Of a stretch of 50,592 bases of DNA, positions 16,614-25,011 are shown piece after piece; positions within the stretch are counted from its first letter, which is position 1, and every line of letters starts with the position of its first letter. The notes beneath the pieces are model-generated. The model saw only the letters and a list, made by a program, of their open reading frames with translations, was not told where the DNA came from and made no database searches. This stretch comes from Rhodanobacter glycinis (lineage in GTDB: Bacteria > Pseudomonadota > Gammaproteobacteria > Xanthomonadales > Rhodanobacteraceae): contig NZ_RCZB01000009.1 of assembly GCF_006438785.1 (NCBI RefSeq), positions 1 through 50,592 of the forward strand, given 5' to 3'. Position numbers and translations under genes: made by a program.

Positions 16614-16650
16614 AGAGCAAGAGCATCGCGCACAGGGTGCGCTCCTACAC
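16614..16650 (+). repeat. REP-like palindromic element 1
   Basis: AGAGCAAGAGCATCGCGCACAGGGTGCGCTCCTACA, containing the imperfect palindrome GCGCACAGGGTGCGC. It shares the outer sequence with a second unit 44 bases on. This is the usual form of Xanthomonadales/Pseudomonas REP units mobilised by RAYT transposases. Confidence 0.65.
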
Positions 16651-16657
16651 GGGCGTT

Positions 16658-16694
16658 AGAGCAAGAGCATCGCGACTGAAGTCGCTCCCACAGG
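16658..16694 (+). repeat. REP-like palindromic element 2
   Basis: AGAGCAAGAGCATCGCGACTGAAGTCGCTCCCACAGG with the palindrome GCGACT-GA-AGTCGC. Same orientation and head sequence as element 1. It lies 34 bases past the stop of the Mur-ligase gene, at the 3' end of the cyanophycin operon. Confidence 0.7.
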
Positions 16695-16727
16695 CAGATT
16701 GTTGCTCTCGCGCGCACCCGGCCTGGA

Positions 16728-18506
16728 TTAATTCTCGGGCAGCGCGGTACCTGCAGACCAGCCCGTGGCCTGCAACCCATCCAGCAATTCGACGACGGCC
16801 TGTCGCGCCTGCACACCATGCGTAGGCAACACCAGCACATCCGCATCGCGCGCCCACGCAAGCAACCCGCGCACCGCGTCGAGCTCGTCGAGGCATTCAA
16901 CAATCGCCTCCACCGGCACCGCGTTGTGCACCAGCGCATCGCGCAAAATACCCGCGACCTCACCGGCCACTCGACCACGCATGAACCCGTCGATGTCCTT
17001 CAGCACCACGCGTTGCGGTTGAAAGCCGGCGGCGACGGCGGCGAGCTCGCGAATGTCGGCATTCTCGCGATTGCCCGCCTGGCCCAGCACCAGGCCGAGA
17101 CGTCCGTGGCCCGGCGATGCCGTCGCGACGCCGAGCAAACCGCGCAGCCCTTCCGGGTTGTGCGCGTAGTCGACGAACACCTGCAGCGCGCCGAAGCGCC
17201 AGTGCTGCAGGCGGCCGGGATTGTCGGCATGCGCGCTGCCGAAGCGCGCCAGCACGCTGGCGATGGTATCGGCGGGTATGCGGAGCGCCGCGGCAGCCAA
17301 TGCAGCAGCGGCGATATTCGCAATGTTGTAGCCGGCGCTGCCGGCGAAGCTCAGCGGCATCTGCGCGACCACACCCAGGTCGTGATCGACGCCGTGCTGG
17401 AACAAGTGCAGACGGCCATCGTGCACGCCGCAGGTGCTGCCACGCTGTTCGCGCCCGGCGCGCAGCAGCGGATGCGCGTCGTCCAGCGCGAACCAGCCAA
17501 GCGGCACCGACAACGCAGCGGCCTGCCTGACCAGCACGGCATCGTCCGCATTCACCACCAGCAGCCCATCGGCGCCGAGCGCGCACGCCACGGTGAGCTT
17601 CACCGTCGCCAGGCCATCCAGGTCGTGGATGCCGTATTCGCCGAAATGATCGTCGCTGACGTTGGTGACCACCGCCACGTTCGCGTGCTGCACGGCGAGG
17701 CCGCGGCGCAGGATGCCGCCGCGCGCGGTCTCCAGCACGGCGACCTCGACCTGCGGCTGGCGCAGCACTTCGCGCGCACCGGCGGGACCGGAGAAGTCGC
17801 CGGAGTCGATCGCGCGGCCATCGACGAACACGCCATCGGTGCAGCTGTGCCCGGCGTGCCAGCCATGCGCATGCGCCATCGCGGCGAGCAGTCGCACCGT
17901 CGTCGTCTTGCCGTTGGAGCCGGTCACCAGCGCCACCGGAATATCGTGCAACGTGGGCCACGGCACGGCGTCGACGGCAGGAAGATTTTTCAGCGGCCAG
18001 CTGCGGACGCCCGTCCCTTCGCCGATCGAGAACACCTCGTCGTCGATCAATACGGTGAGCCCGTGCGCCTCGGCGGCCTGCAGCAGAACCGGCAGTTCGG
18101 GCCGTCGCTCGGCAGCGGCGGACGCGCGCAGCGTGTGCAGCGCGGAAGCTTCGTCCCAGGCGGCGGGATGGCCCGGCGCATGCAGTCCCACATCCATCGC
18201 GAGCACGACCGCGAGCGTCGCCAGCCACGCCCATTCGTTCACTTCGGTCGCGCTGAACAGCTGGTCGATCGGCGCTTCGAAGGCGAGCGCTGCGCCACTG
18301 GCATGACGACGCACGACAGGCGGCGCGTCAGCCCAGCCGAGCGCATGGCAGGCAAGTGCCGAGCGCGTGCGCCAGCCCTCCAGCAGCGCGTCGTCGATGG
18401 CGACACCGACGGTTTCCAGCACCGCGCCAGCGCCATCGAAGTACAGGTTGCAACCGGTGAGGCGACGCGAATCGTCGAACGGCAACGCAGCGGGCAGAAT
18501 GCTCAA
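16728..18506 (-). CDS. Mur-ligase-family protein of the cyanophycin operon (no ATP-grasp domain)
   Basis: 592 residues. After an N-terminal region of about 190 residues that I do not recognise (no ATP-grasp motif), it has the full Mur-ligase core: P-loop TGSNGKTTT at 195-203, ETARGGILRRG at about 259-269, NVSDDHFGEYGIHD at about 282-295, and a C-terminal Mur domain entered by VDYAHNPEG at 445-453. These motifs parallel those of the Mur half of cyanophycin synthetase encoded just upstream, so the two are paralogues. The start is TTG and its TTGA overlaps the cphA stop, so the pair is coupled. Known family: CphA adds Asp with its ATP-grasp half and Arg with its Mur half. A Mur-only partner might help with Arg or another amino acid, or a related amide ligation (inference). 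It resembles the second 'CphA-like' proteins seen in other cyanophycin loci. Confidence 0.85.
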   Translation of the reverse strand: MSILPAALPFDDSRRLTGCNLYFDGAGAVLETVGVAIDDALLEGWRTRSALACHALGWADAPPVVRRHASGAALAFEAPIDQLFSATEVNEWAWLATLAVVLAMDVGLHAPGHPAAWDEASALHTLRASAAAERRPELPVLLQAAEAHGLTVLIDDEVFSIGEGTGVRSWPLKNLPAVDAVPWPTLHDIPVALVTGSNGKTTTVRLLAAMAHAHGWHAGHSCTDGVFVDGRAIDSGDFSGPAGAREVLRQPQVEVAVLETARGGILRRGLAVQHANVAVVTNVSDDHFGEYGIHDLDGLATVKLTVACALGADGLLVVNADDAVLVRQAAALSVPLGWFALDDAHPLLRAGREQRGSTCGVHDGRLHLFQHGVDHDLGVVAQMPLSFAGSAGYNIANIAAAALAAAALRIPADTIASVLARFGSAHADNPGRLQHWRFGALQVFVDYAHNPEGLRGLLGVATASPGHGRLGLVLGQAGNRENADIRELAAVAAGFQPQRVVLKDIDGFMRGRVAGEVAGILRDALVHNAVPVEAIVECLDELDAVRGLLAWARDADVLVLPTHGVQARQAVVELLDGLQATGWSAGTALPEN

Positions 18507-21298
18507 TCGTCACTCTCGCGCGAGAAACGCACGCCGCGTTCGTCGCGCACCACGTCACCGAGATTGGCAAAGCTCGACTCGTCGAACGCCGCCTCGGTCA
18601 CTGGCGGCGTGATCGGCGCCGCGCCGGATTCCGCGCGGAGTTCGGGCGTGCCTTCGGGACGGAACTTGATGATCTGCTTCCACGAACGCACCAGCGCGTC
18701 GGCGAACACCAGCAGCAGATCGCCTGAGCGACCCATGTTCAGCGCGGCATCGATCGCCTTCTGCTCGTCCGGGATGATCGAGATTGCCGCGTCCGACACA
18801 CCCGCCGCGCGCAGCGCGCGCGCCAGGATACCCGGCACCTCGTCGCCATCGCGTCCGCGCAGTGCATCGTCGCGGCGGCAGATGTAGTGATCGAAACGGC
18901 CGGCCACGGCGTCGGCGATCGCGACCAGATCCTCGTCGCGGCGGTCGCCGGGACCGGCCAGCACCACGATGCGCCGACCCGTCGTATCGAGGCGCCCGGC
19001 CAGGTCGGCCATCACCGCCACCGCGTGCGCGTTGTGGCCGTAATCGAACAGCACCTTGAACGGATGCTCGCTGTACACGTTCATGCGCCCGGGCGCCTGG
19101 AAGAACGTGGTGTCGAACGTGCGCAGGCCCTGGCGGATCGCGTCGAGCTTGATGCCCAGCGAGAACGCCATCGACGCGGCGACCATCGCGTTCTGCACGT
19201 TGTGCAGCGCGCGGCCTTCCAGCGTGGCGGGAATCAGGTGCGTCCACAGCAGCGGGATGTGGCTGCCCTTGTCGTACAGCGTGATCATCGCGCCGTTGAC
19301 GCCGGCTTCCAGCGCGCAGGCACGGCCGCCCGCACGCACGTGCTCGCGCACCAGCGCGTGCGAGGGATTCATGGTGACGTAGCAGATCACCTTGGCGTCG
19401 GTGTAGCCGGACATCTTCAGCACCAGCGGGTCGTCCGCGTTCAGCACCGCGCAATCGGTGGCCACCTCGACCACGATGCGCTTGACTTCGGCGAGCTGCT
19501 CCAGCGTGTCGATGCCCTTGAGTCCCAGATGATCGGACTGCACGTTGAGCACCGCGCCGACGTTGACCTTGGCCACGCCCATGCCGGCGCGCAGCAGGCC
19601 ACCGCGCGCGGTCTCCAGCACGGCGATGTCGATCTGCGGATCGGACAGCACCATGCGCGCCGACACCGGCCCGGTCATGTCGCCCTCGACCGTGCGCTGG
19701 CCGTCGATGTAGACGCCGTCGGTGGTGGTCAGGCCCGGCGTATAGCCGGCCATCTTGGTGATGTGCGCCAGCATGCGCGCGGTGGTGGTCTTGCCGTTGG
19801 TGCCGGTGAGCGCGGCGATCGGCACCCGCGCTGGCGAACCGGGCGGAAACAGCATGTCGATCACCGGCCCGGCCGCGTCGCGCGGCGTGCCCTCGCTGGG
19901 GCTCACATGCATGCGAAAGCCCGGCGCGGCATTCACCTCGCAGATGCCGCCGCCGATGCTCTTGTAACTCTCAGCGATATTGGTCGTGAGGAAATCCACG
20001 CCGCCCACGTCCAGCCCGATCGCGCGGATCGCGCGCTCCGCCATGTCGCGGTTGTCCGGATGGATGATGTCGGTGACGTCGGTGGCGGTGCCGCCGGTGG
20101 ACAGGTTGGCGGTGGAGCGCAGGAACACGGTCTCGCCTTCCTGCGGCACCGATTCTGCGGTATAGCCGACGCGATCCATCATCATCTCGGCCTGTGCATC
20201 GAGCACCAGCCGGGTCAGCACTTTCTCGTGGCCGATGCCGCGACGCGGATCGGCGTTCACCAGTTCGACCAGTTGCGCGATCGTGCTGTTGCCGTCGCCG
20301 ACCACATGACCGGGCGTGCGCCGCGTCGCCGCGACCAGCTCGCCGTTGACCACCAGCAGGCGGTGATCATCGCCGCTGAGGAAGTTCTCCACGATCACCG
20401 AACGCGAATGCTCGCGCGCGGCCTTGAAGCCCTCGACGATTTCCTCATCGGTCATCAGATGTATCGAGATGCCGCGGCCGTGGTTGCCATTGAACGGCTT
20501 GGTCACCACCGGCACGCCGAGCCGGCGTGCCGCGCGCAATGCGCCGTCCTCGTTCTGCACCAGTTCCTGCTTCGGTACCGGCAGACCAAGCGAGGCGAGG
20601 ATCTTGTTGGTCTCCTCCTTGTCGCTGGCCAGCTCGACCGCGATGTGCGGCGTGCGCCCGGTCACCGTGGCCTGGATACGCTGCTGGTATTTGCCATGCC
20701 CCAGTTGCACCAGCGACTGCTCGTTGAGTCGCAGCCAGGGAATGTCGCGTTCCTCCGCCGCGCGAACCAGTGAGGCGGTAGATGGGCCGAGCGCTCGACG
20801 CTGCGCGTAGCGGATGAACTCGTCGCGTGCGCTCGTCCACTCCCAGCCTTCCGGTACGCTGCCGCGCGGCTGCAGTTCCGCCGGCAGCAATGAAGACAGC
20901 AGGCGCAGGGCCAGCTCGCCGGCAGCGATACCTTCCTCTTTCTGCACATATTCGTAGACCACCGAATACACGCCAGGCTTGTCGGCGCTGCGCGTCTTGC
21001 CAAAGGTGACGTCTTCACCGGCGACGTTCTGCAACTCGATCGCCACGTGTTCGAGCACGTGGCCGAGCCAGGTGCCTTCGCCCTCGCGCATGCGGCGGAT
21101 GAAGCCGCCGGGCTCACGATATGAGCAGCCATGCTCGGCCAGCCCCGGCAACGCGGCGACCAAGCCATCGACAAATGCGGCACCGAGCTTGCCGGTCGGC
21201 CACTTTTCGAGTTCGCCGAGATCGAGTTCGAGCCGGATCACCGGGAAATGCGCATACAGCGACGGGCCGACAAAAACGGAACGTTCCAGAATGCGCAT
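18503..21298 (-). CDS. cphA: Cyanophycin synthetase
   Basis: 931 residues, starting at ATG 21298 behind an AAGGA ribosome binding site. Domains: CphA N-terminal domain (1-160), ATP-grasp domain (about 220-480) with VVTKPFNGNHGRGIS (264-278) and GGICEVNAAPGF (449-461), and a Mur-ligase domain (about 490-900) with P-loop TGTNGKTTT at 498-506, ETARGGLLRAG, NVQSDHLGLKGID and DYGHNAHAV. It polymerises Asp (backbone) and Arg (side chain) into multi-L-arginyl-poly-L-aspartate, using ATP; the ATP-grasp half adds Asp and the Mur half adds Arg. All active-site motifs are present. The length is close to that of other bacterial CphA proteins. It lies between cyanophycinase and the Mur-only protein. Confidence 0.97.
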   Translation of the reverse strand: MRILERSVFVGPSLYAHFPVIRLELDLGELEKWPTGKLGAAFVDGLVAALPGLAEHGCSYREPGGFIRRMREGEGTWLGHVLEHVAIELQNVAGEDVTFGKTRSADKPGVYSVVYEYVQKEEGIAAGELALRLLSSLLPAELQPRGSVPEGWEWTSARDEFIRYAQRRALGPSTASLVRAAEERDIPWLRLNEQSLVQLGHGKYQQRIQATVTGRTPHIAVELASDKEETNKILASLGLPVPKQELVQNEDGALRAARRLGVPVVTKPFNGNHGRGISIHLMTDEEIVEGFKAAREHSRSVIVENFLSGDDHRLLVVNGELVAATRRTPGHVVGDGNSTIAQLVELVNADPRRGIGHEKVLTRLVLDAQAEMMMDRVGYTAESVPQEGETVFLRSTANLSTGGTATDVTDIIHPDNRDMAERAIRAIGLDVGGVDFLTTNIAESYKSIGGGICEVNAAPGFRMHVSPSEGTPRDAAGPVIDMLFPPGSPARVPIAALTGTNGKTTTARMLAHITKMAGYTPGLTTTDGVYIDGQRTVEGDMTGPVSARMVLSDPQIDIAVLETARGGLLRAGMGVAKVNVGAVLNVQSDHLGLKGIDTLEQLAEVKRIVVEVATDCAVLNADDPLVLKMSGYTDAKVICYVTMNPSHALVREHVRAGGRACALEAGVNGAMITLYDKGSHIPLLWTHLIPATLEGRALHNVQNAMVAASMAFSLGIKLDAIRQGLRTFDTTFFQAPGRMNVYSEHPFKVLFDYGHNAHAVAVMADLAGRLDTTGRRIVVLAGPGDRRDEDLVAIADAVAGRFDHYICRRDDALRGRDGDEVPGILARALRAAGVSDAAISIIPDEQKAIDAALNMGRSGDLLLVFADALVRSWKQIIKFRPEGTPELRAESGAAPITPPVTEAAFDESSFANLGDVVRDERGVRFSRESDD

Positions 21299-21382
21299 GG
21301 GCTTTATCCTTGAGCCTGAGGCTCGCTTCTTACAAGGGTTTCGGCTGAAGCTTCAGGGTGAGAGTGGCGTCGAAGACTCGCT

Positions 21383-22258
21383 TCAAGCCGTCTGCTTCGG
21401 TGTCGCCAGCGTACCCGCCGAGGCGTGGCGCGTCTGCATGTTGAAGGTGGCACCGGCGATCAGCACATGGATGGTCATACCAAGCATGCACACGGTGTCG
21501 TGCTCGCCCGCATCGGCCATCGACGAGAACTGCAGGTTGCCCGCATCCAGCACGGTCACCGCGCCGCTGCCCTCCACTTCCACGGTATTGTCCGGGCGGA
21601 TGAACGCCGCGGTGTCCTCGTCAAGTCCGATGCCCACCGCGTAGGGGTTGTATGCGAGCGCGGCCATCAGCCGGCCGAGCCGATCACGCTGGCTGAAATG
21701 CTGATCGATGATGAAGCGATTGGTGAGCCCGAGCCCCGGCGCCAGCCGCACGCTGCCGGCGGTGGGCGACAGGCCTTCCTTGCCGAACGCAATCATGTGC
21801 TCGCTGAGGATGCTGGCGCCCGCACTGGTGCCGCCCACATGCACACCCCGGGCGTTCAACGCGCGGATGCGCTGCGCCACCGGTGTGCCGCCGAGCATGG
21901 TGGAGAGCCGCAGCTGGTTGCCGCCGGTGAAGAAGATGCCGGTGGCCTGGTCGAGCCGCTGCAACCGGTTTTTTTCCACCGCGTCGCGGCGCATGTCGAA
22001 GTCGAGCACGCCGACCTCGCCGGCACCCAGGCCGACGAACAGCTTCTCGTAACGCGGCCCGGTATCGGCCAGCTGGCTCGCCGTGGGAATCACCACGATG
22101 TTCGCGGCGCTGCCGCCGCACAGTTGGACGAAGCGCTCGAGAATGCGTGGATCGTTCTCTTTCTCCTCGGCGCCGCCGATCGGCACGATCCAGCCGCGCT
22201 GCTCCCCTTCCACCACCCTGCTGGGACTCATTTGGTTCTCGTCTTCTTTCGATTTCAT
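21383..22258 (-). CDS. cphB: Cyanophycinase
   Basis: 291 residues. An S51-family serine exopeptidase that cuts cyanophycin into beta-Asp-Arg dipeptides. The nucleophile elbow GGTSAGAS is at 142-149 (Ser145), and TGGNQLRL (111-118), NRFIIDQHFSQRDRLGR and GIGLDEDTA, which carry the catalytic His and Glu region, all match the family. Cytoplasmic: no signal peptide, so it works on stored intracellular polymer. Start choice: ATG at 22258 with a GAGAA site ahead; ATG at 22231 or 22303 are alternatives. It lies 84 bases before cphA and 52 after the peptidase gene, in the same direction, so one transcript is likely. Confidence 0.95.
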   Translation of the reverse strand: MKSKEDENQMSPSRVVEGEQRGWIVPIGGAEEKENDPRILERFVQLCGGSAANIVVIPTASQLADTGPRYEKLFVGLGAGEVGVLDFDMRRDAVEKNRLQRLDQATGIFFTGGNQLRLSTMLGGTPVAQRIRALNARGVHVGGTSAGASILSEHMIAFGKEGLSPTAGSVRLAPGLGLTNRFIIDQHFSQRDRLGRLMAALAYNPYAVGIGLDEDTAAFIRPDNTVEVEGSGAVTVLDAGNLQFSSMADAGEHDTVCMLGMTIHVLIAGATFNMQTRHASAGTLATPKQTA

Positions 22259-22310
22259 GCGGTTCTCTGAGTCCGGCGGATCATCCGATCCATGCTGACG
22301 CATCGAACGT

Positions 22311-23483
22311 CTAGATGGCGTTCTCGAACGTGCCGCGATGTTCGATGTGACCGTCGCGCACATGCACGACGCCACTGGCCATTACATCATGCGCGGCGCC
22401 GGCGGCGTCCAGCGCGACCAGATCCGCATCGGCGCCGACCTGGATCCGGCCCTTGGCCGGCAGCCGCAACAACCTGGCCGGATTGGTGGTGAACGCAGGC
22501 AACGCGCGCTCCAGCGGCACACCGCGCTTCAACACTTCATTGAGGGTTTCCAGCAGCGCGCCGGATTCGCCCACGCCCATGCGGCAGACGTGACCCTCGG
22601 CATCGAATACCGGCAGGCAACCCCCGGCATCCGAACTGACCGTGATGCGTTCGGCTGGCGCACCGCTGTCGAGGTAGCGCATCAGCGCATCAGCCGCGCT
22701 CCAGGCATCCTCGCCCTCTTCGACCGGAAACGCAGTGAGATCGATCGTGCAGCCGCGCCCGGCCAGTTCCAGCGCCTCGTCGAACAGCGCCTTGCGCCGG
22801 TTCACGTGGGTCGGATGGAACACGCGCGGCGGCAGTTCACTCTGCTCCAGCGCGCGGCGCACCAGCTCCAGCCCGCGCGGCCCGTCACCCAGATGCAGGT
22901 GCAGCACGCCGGCCTTGCCGGTCATCAGTCCGGCGACGTGCGCGTCGGCAGCGAGCCGCAACAATTCGTCGAGGGTGGGCTGGCTGGAGCGGTGATCGCT
23001 GATCGCCACCTCGCCGATGCCGATCAGCGCCTCGATGAACACCAGATCGCCACGCACCGTGCCGGTCAACGTCCGTGGCGGCACGTGGTAACCACCGGTG
23101 AACGCCAGCGCCGTGAGCCCTTCCTCGCGCAAGGCATACACCGTCGCCAGCAGGTCGCGCGGCCCGCGCGCCACATCATCGGTGCCGAGCAGGCCGACCA
23201 CGGTGGTGATGCCGGCGCGGGTGAAGCGCGACACGCCCAGCGGCGGCACGCGCGTGCGGAAGCCCGCCTCGCCACCGCCACCGGTTACGTGTACATGCGC
23301 ATCGATCAGCCCCGGAATCAGCCGGCGCCCCTGCAGGTCGATCGTCTGCACCGCCAGCGCGGCGGGCAGTTCGGACAGCGTCGCACCCATCCACAGGATG
23401 CGACCACCGCCCAGCAGCAGATGCTGCAGTCCCAACGGTTCGGGCGCATGGACCTGCGCATTGCGTAACAGCAAGAGATTCAT
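22311..23483 (-). CDS. iadA: Isoaspartyl dipeptidase (beta-aspartyl peptidase, amidohydrolase superfamily)
   Basis: 390 residues. It has the amidohydrolase metal site: HVH (63-65) in GLIDAHVHVTGGGGEAGF, LHLHLGDG, HPTHVNR and TVSSDAGG for the later His and Asp ligands, and the tail KGRIQVGADADLVAL. IadA-type enzymes cleave isoaspartyl dipeptides; in this operon the natural substrate is beta-Asp-Arg released by cyanophycinase, giving free Asp and Arg. Odd: where the E. coli enzyme, as I remember it, has the bridging carbamylated Lys162 (KCAISDHRS), this one reads EVAISDHRS, with Glu158 in that place. ATG at 23483 is chosen over an upstream TTG because homologues begin here. First gene of the cyanophycin operon. 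Confidence 0.9.
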   Translation of the reverse strand: MNLLLLRNAQVHAPEPLGLQHLLLGGGRILWMGATLSELPAALAVQTIDLQGRRLIPGLIDAHVHVTGGGGEAGFRTRVPPLGVSRFTRAGITTVVGLLGTDDVARGPRDLLATVYALREEGLTALAFTGGYHVPPRTLTGTVRGDLVFIEALIGIGEVAISDHRSSQPTLDELLRLAADAHVAGLMTGKAGVLHLHLGDGPRGLELVRRALEQSELPPRVFHPTHVNRRKALFDEALELAGRGCTIDLTAFPVEEGEDAWSAADALMRYLDSGAPAERITVSSDAGGCLPVFDAEGHVCRMGVGESGALLETLNEVLKRGVPLERALPAFTTNPARLLRLPAKGRIQVGADADLVALDAAGAAHDVMASGVVHVRDGHIEHRGTFENAI

Positions 23484-23616
23484 CGCCGCAGCGTGCCGAT
23501 CACCCGCGGTGGCGTCAAGCGATGCCGCAAGCCACCTCGACCAATCACGCCATGGCGGCGACAATGGCCCTCCCTTTTCGATCGCCCGCCATGAACGCTA
23601 CTCCGGCGCTCCCTGC

Positions 23617-24096
23617 ATGAAGCTGATCCCGCCAAGCGAATCCCGGCACGGCGTCGGCCTGCGCGTCATCGCGATCTACGAGGCGATCAAGACGATCGGC
23701 CTGATCCTAGTGGCGCTCGCCGCGTTTCATCTGAACCGTACGCAGAACTTCGACCACCTGATGCACTGGCTGGAGCATCTGTCGCTGGCCGACAGCAACG
23801 GCCTGCGCTGGAAGCTGGTCGACCTGCTGCAGGATATGGGCCCGAGCAAATTCGAGGCTATCGGCATCGTGGCACTGGCCTATGCGCTGATCTTCGGCAT
23901 CGAGGGCATCGGCCTGTGGCTGGGCAAGCGCTGGGCAGAATGGTTCACGGTGATCGCCACCGGCTCGCTGATCCCGCTGGAACTGTACGAAACGCTGTAT
24001 CACTTCGGCTGGCTCAAGCTGGCCACGCTGGTGGGCAACGTGGCGATCATCGTCTACCTGGTGCGCGTCGCGCTGCAGCCCCGAAAAACGGACTGA
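23617..24096 (+). CDS. DUF2127-family small membrane protein
   Basis: 159 residues, four predicted membrane segments (about 18-38, 82-100, 107-125, 130-150). The opening RVIAIYEAIKTIGLILVALAAFHL and the later KFEAIGIVALAYALIFGIEGIGLWLGKRWAEWFTVIATGSLIPLE (read in parts) are typical of DUF2127, a family of unknown function. It is divergent from the cyanophycin operon. ATG 23617 overlaps the stop of a 9-codon frame (23591-23620) as ATGA. No strong ribosome binding site precedes it. Confidence 0.8.
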   Translation: MKLIPPSESRHGVGLRVIAIYEAIKTIGLILVALAAFHLNRTQNFDHLMHWLEHLSLADSNGLRWKLVDLLQDMGPSKFEAIGIVALAYALIFGIEGIGLWLGKRWAEWFTVIATGSLIPLELYETLYHFGWLKLATLVGNVAIIVYLVRVALQPRKTD

Positions 24097-24102
24097 GGCG
24101 GC

Positions 24103-25011
24103 TCACACTTCGTGATGCACTGCCTCGCTCGGTGGTTCGCTGGTGATGCCGCCGCGACGGGGCATCAGCTCGACCAGATACATCGCGGCCAGGATCAACC
24201 CGCCGCCGACCACCATGCGCCAGCCCAGCATGTCGCTGCCCAACGCCACCGCGAAGGCGGCGGCGAACACCGGCTCGGTGGTCATCACGATCGCGGCACG
24301 GGTGGCCGGCAGGTGCGACTGTGCCCAGGTCTGCATCAGCATCGCACCGGCGCCGGCGATCAGCGCCATGTACAGCACGGCGAACCACGCACTGTGATCA
24401 GGCGGCAGCATCGGCCCATGCGGCGCGGTGGCGAGCAGGCAGACCAGCGCGATCGCCATCATCTGCACCGCCGACAGGCCGAAGGCCTCGCCCTTGCGCG
24501 ACCACTGGCCGAGCCCGACGATGTGCAGCGCATACAGCGCGGCCGACGCCAGTGTCAGCCACACGCCGAGATCGACCGAGACGCCGTTGAGCGACAGCAG
24601 CGCCAGCCCGGCCGTGGACAGCAGCACCGCCAACCACACCAAGCCGGCCATGCGCTGGCGCAGCAGCAGCATCGCCAGGATCGGCGTGAACACCACATAC
24701 ATGCCGGTGGCGAAGCCGCTGACGCTGGGCGCGATCAGCGACAGCCCCCAGGTCTGCAGCAACTGGCCAGCGCCGTACACCACGCCGAGCAGCAGGCCAC
24801 GTGCGACCTGCCGCCGACCTAGCCGCAGCACCGGCCGGGCAAACAACAACAGCATCACCAGCGCGGCGATCGCGAAACGCACGGCCAGGAAATCCGCCAC
24901 CGGCATGCGCGCGACCACGTCCTTGATCAGCACGAAGGTCGAGCCCCATACGGCGGTCATCGCAAGCAGCCCGAGGGTCGCCAGCGCGGTGATCCGTCGC
25001 GACGCCGTCAT
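24103..25011 (-). CDS. EamA/DMT-family transporter
   Basis: 302 residues with ten predicted membrane helices in two EamA repeats. The first repeat starts LLAMTAVWGSTFVLIKDVV and includes FLAVRFAIAALVML; the second includes LGVWLTLASAALYALHIVGLG and MTTEPVFAAAFAVALGSDMLGWRMVVGGGLILAAMY (in parts), the pattern of drug/metabolite exporters. Inner membrane; the substrate cannot be told. Its ATG overlaps the stop of the upstream glycosyltransferase (ATGA), so the two are translated together. It ends convergently with the DUF2127 gene, 6 bases apart. Confidence 0.9.
   Translation of the reverse strand: MTASRRITALATLGLLAMTAVWGSTFVLIKDVVARMPVADFLAVRFAIAALVMLLLFARPVLRLGRRQVARGLLLGVVYGAGQLLQTWGLSLIAPSVSGFATGMYVVFTPILAMLLLRQRMAGLVWLAVLLSTAGLALLSLNGVSVDLGVWLTLASAALYALHIVGLGQWSRKGEAFGLSAVQMMAIALVCLLATAPHGPMLPPDHSAWFAVLYMALIAGAGAMLMQTWAQSHLPATRAAIVMTTEPVFAAAFAVALGSDMLGWRMVVGGGLILAAMYLVELMPRRGGITSEPPSEAVHHEV

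Larger units (their letters stand above)
15930..16727. other. Long gene-free mosaic between the AraC gene and the cyanophycin operon
   Basis: About 800 bases with no intact gene. In order: an unexplained stretch, an intrinsic terminator (16092-16118), a stretch of palindromic GC-rich intergenic repeat (about 16160-16340, with CGGGGCC...GGCCCC and GGGCATGGATGCCC palindromes), an IS110 transposase tail, a perfect 14-bp inverted repeat and two REP units. It looks like a landing place for mobile and REP-type DNA. Confidence 0.6.

Noticed and set aside
16818..20773. Plus-strand frames of 689 and 628 residues opposite the Mur ligase and cphA
   Set aside because: They are reverse-strand shadows of well-supported genes, with compositions typical of GC-skewed antisense frames.
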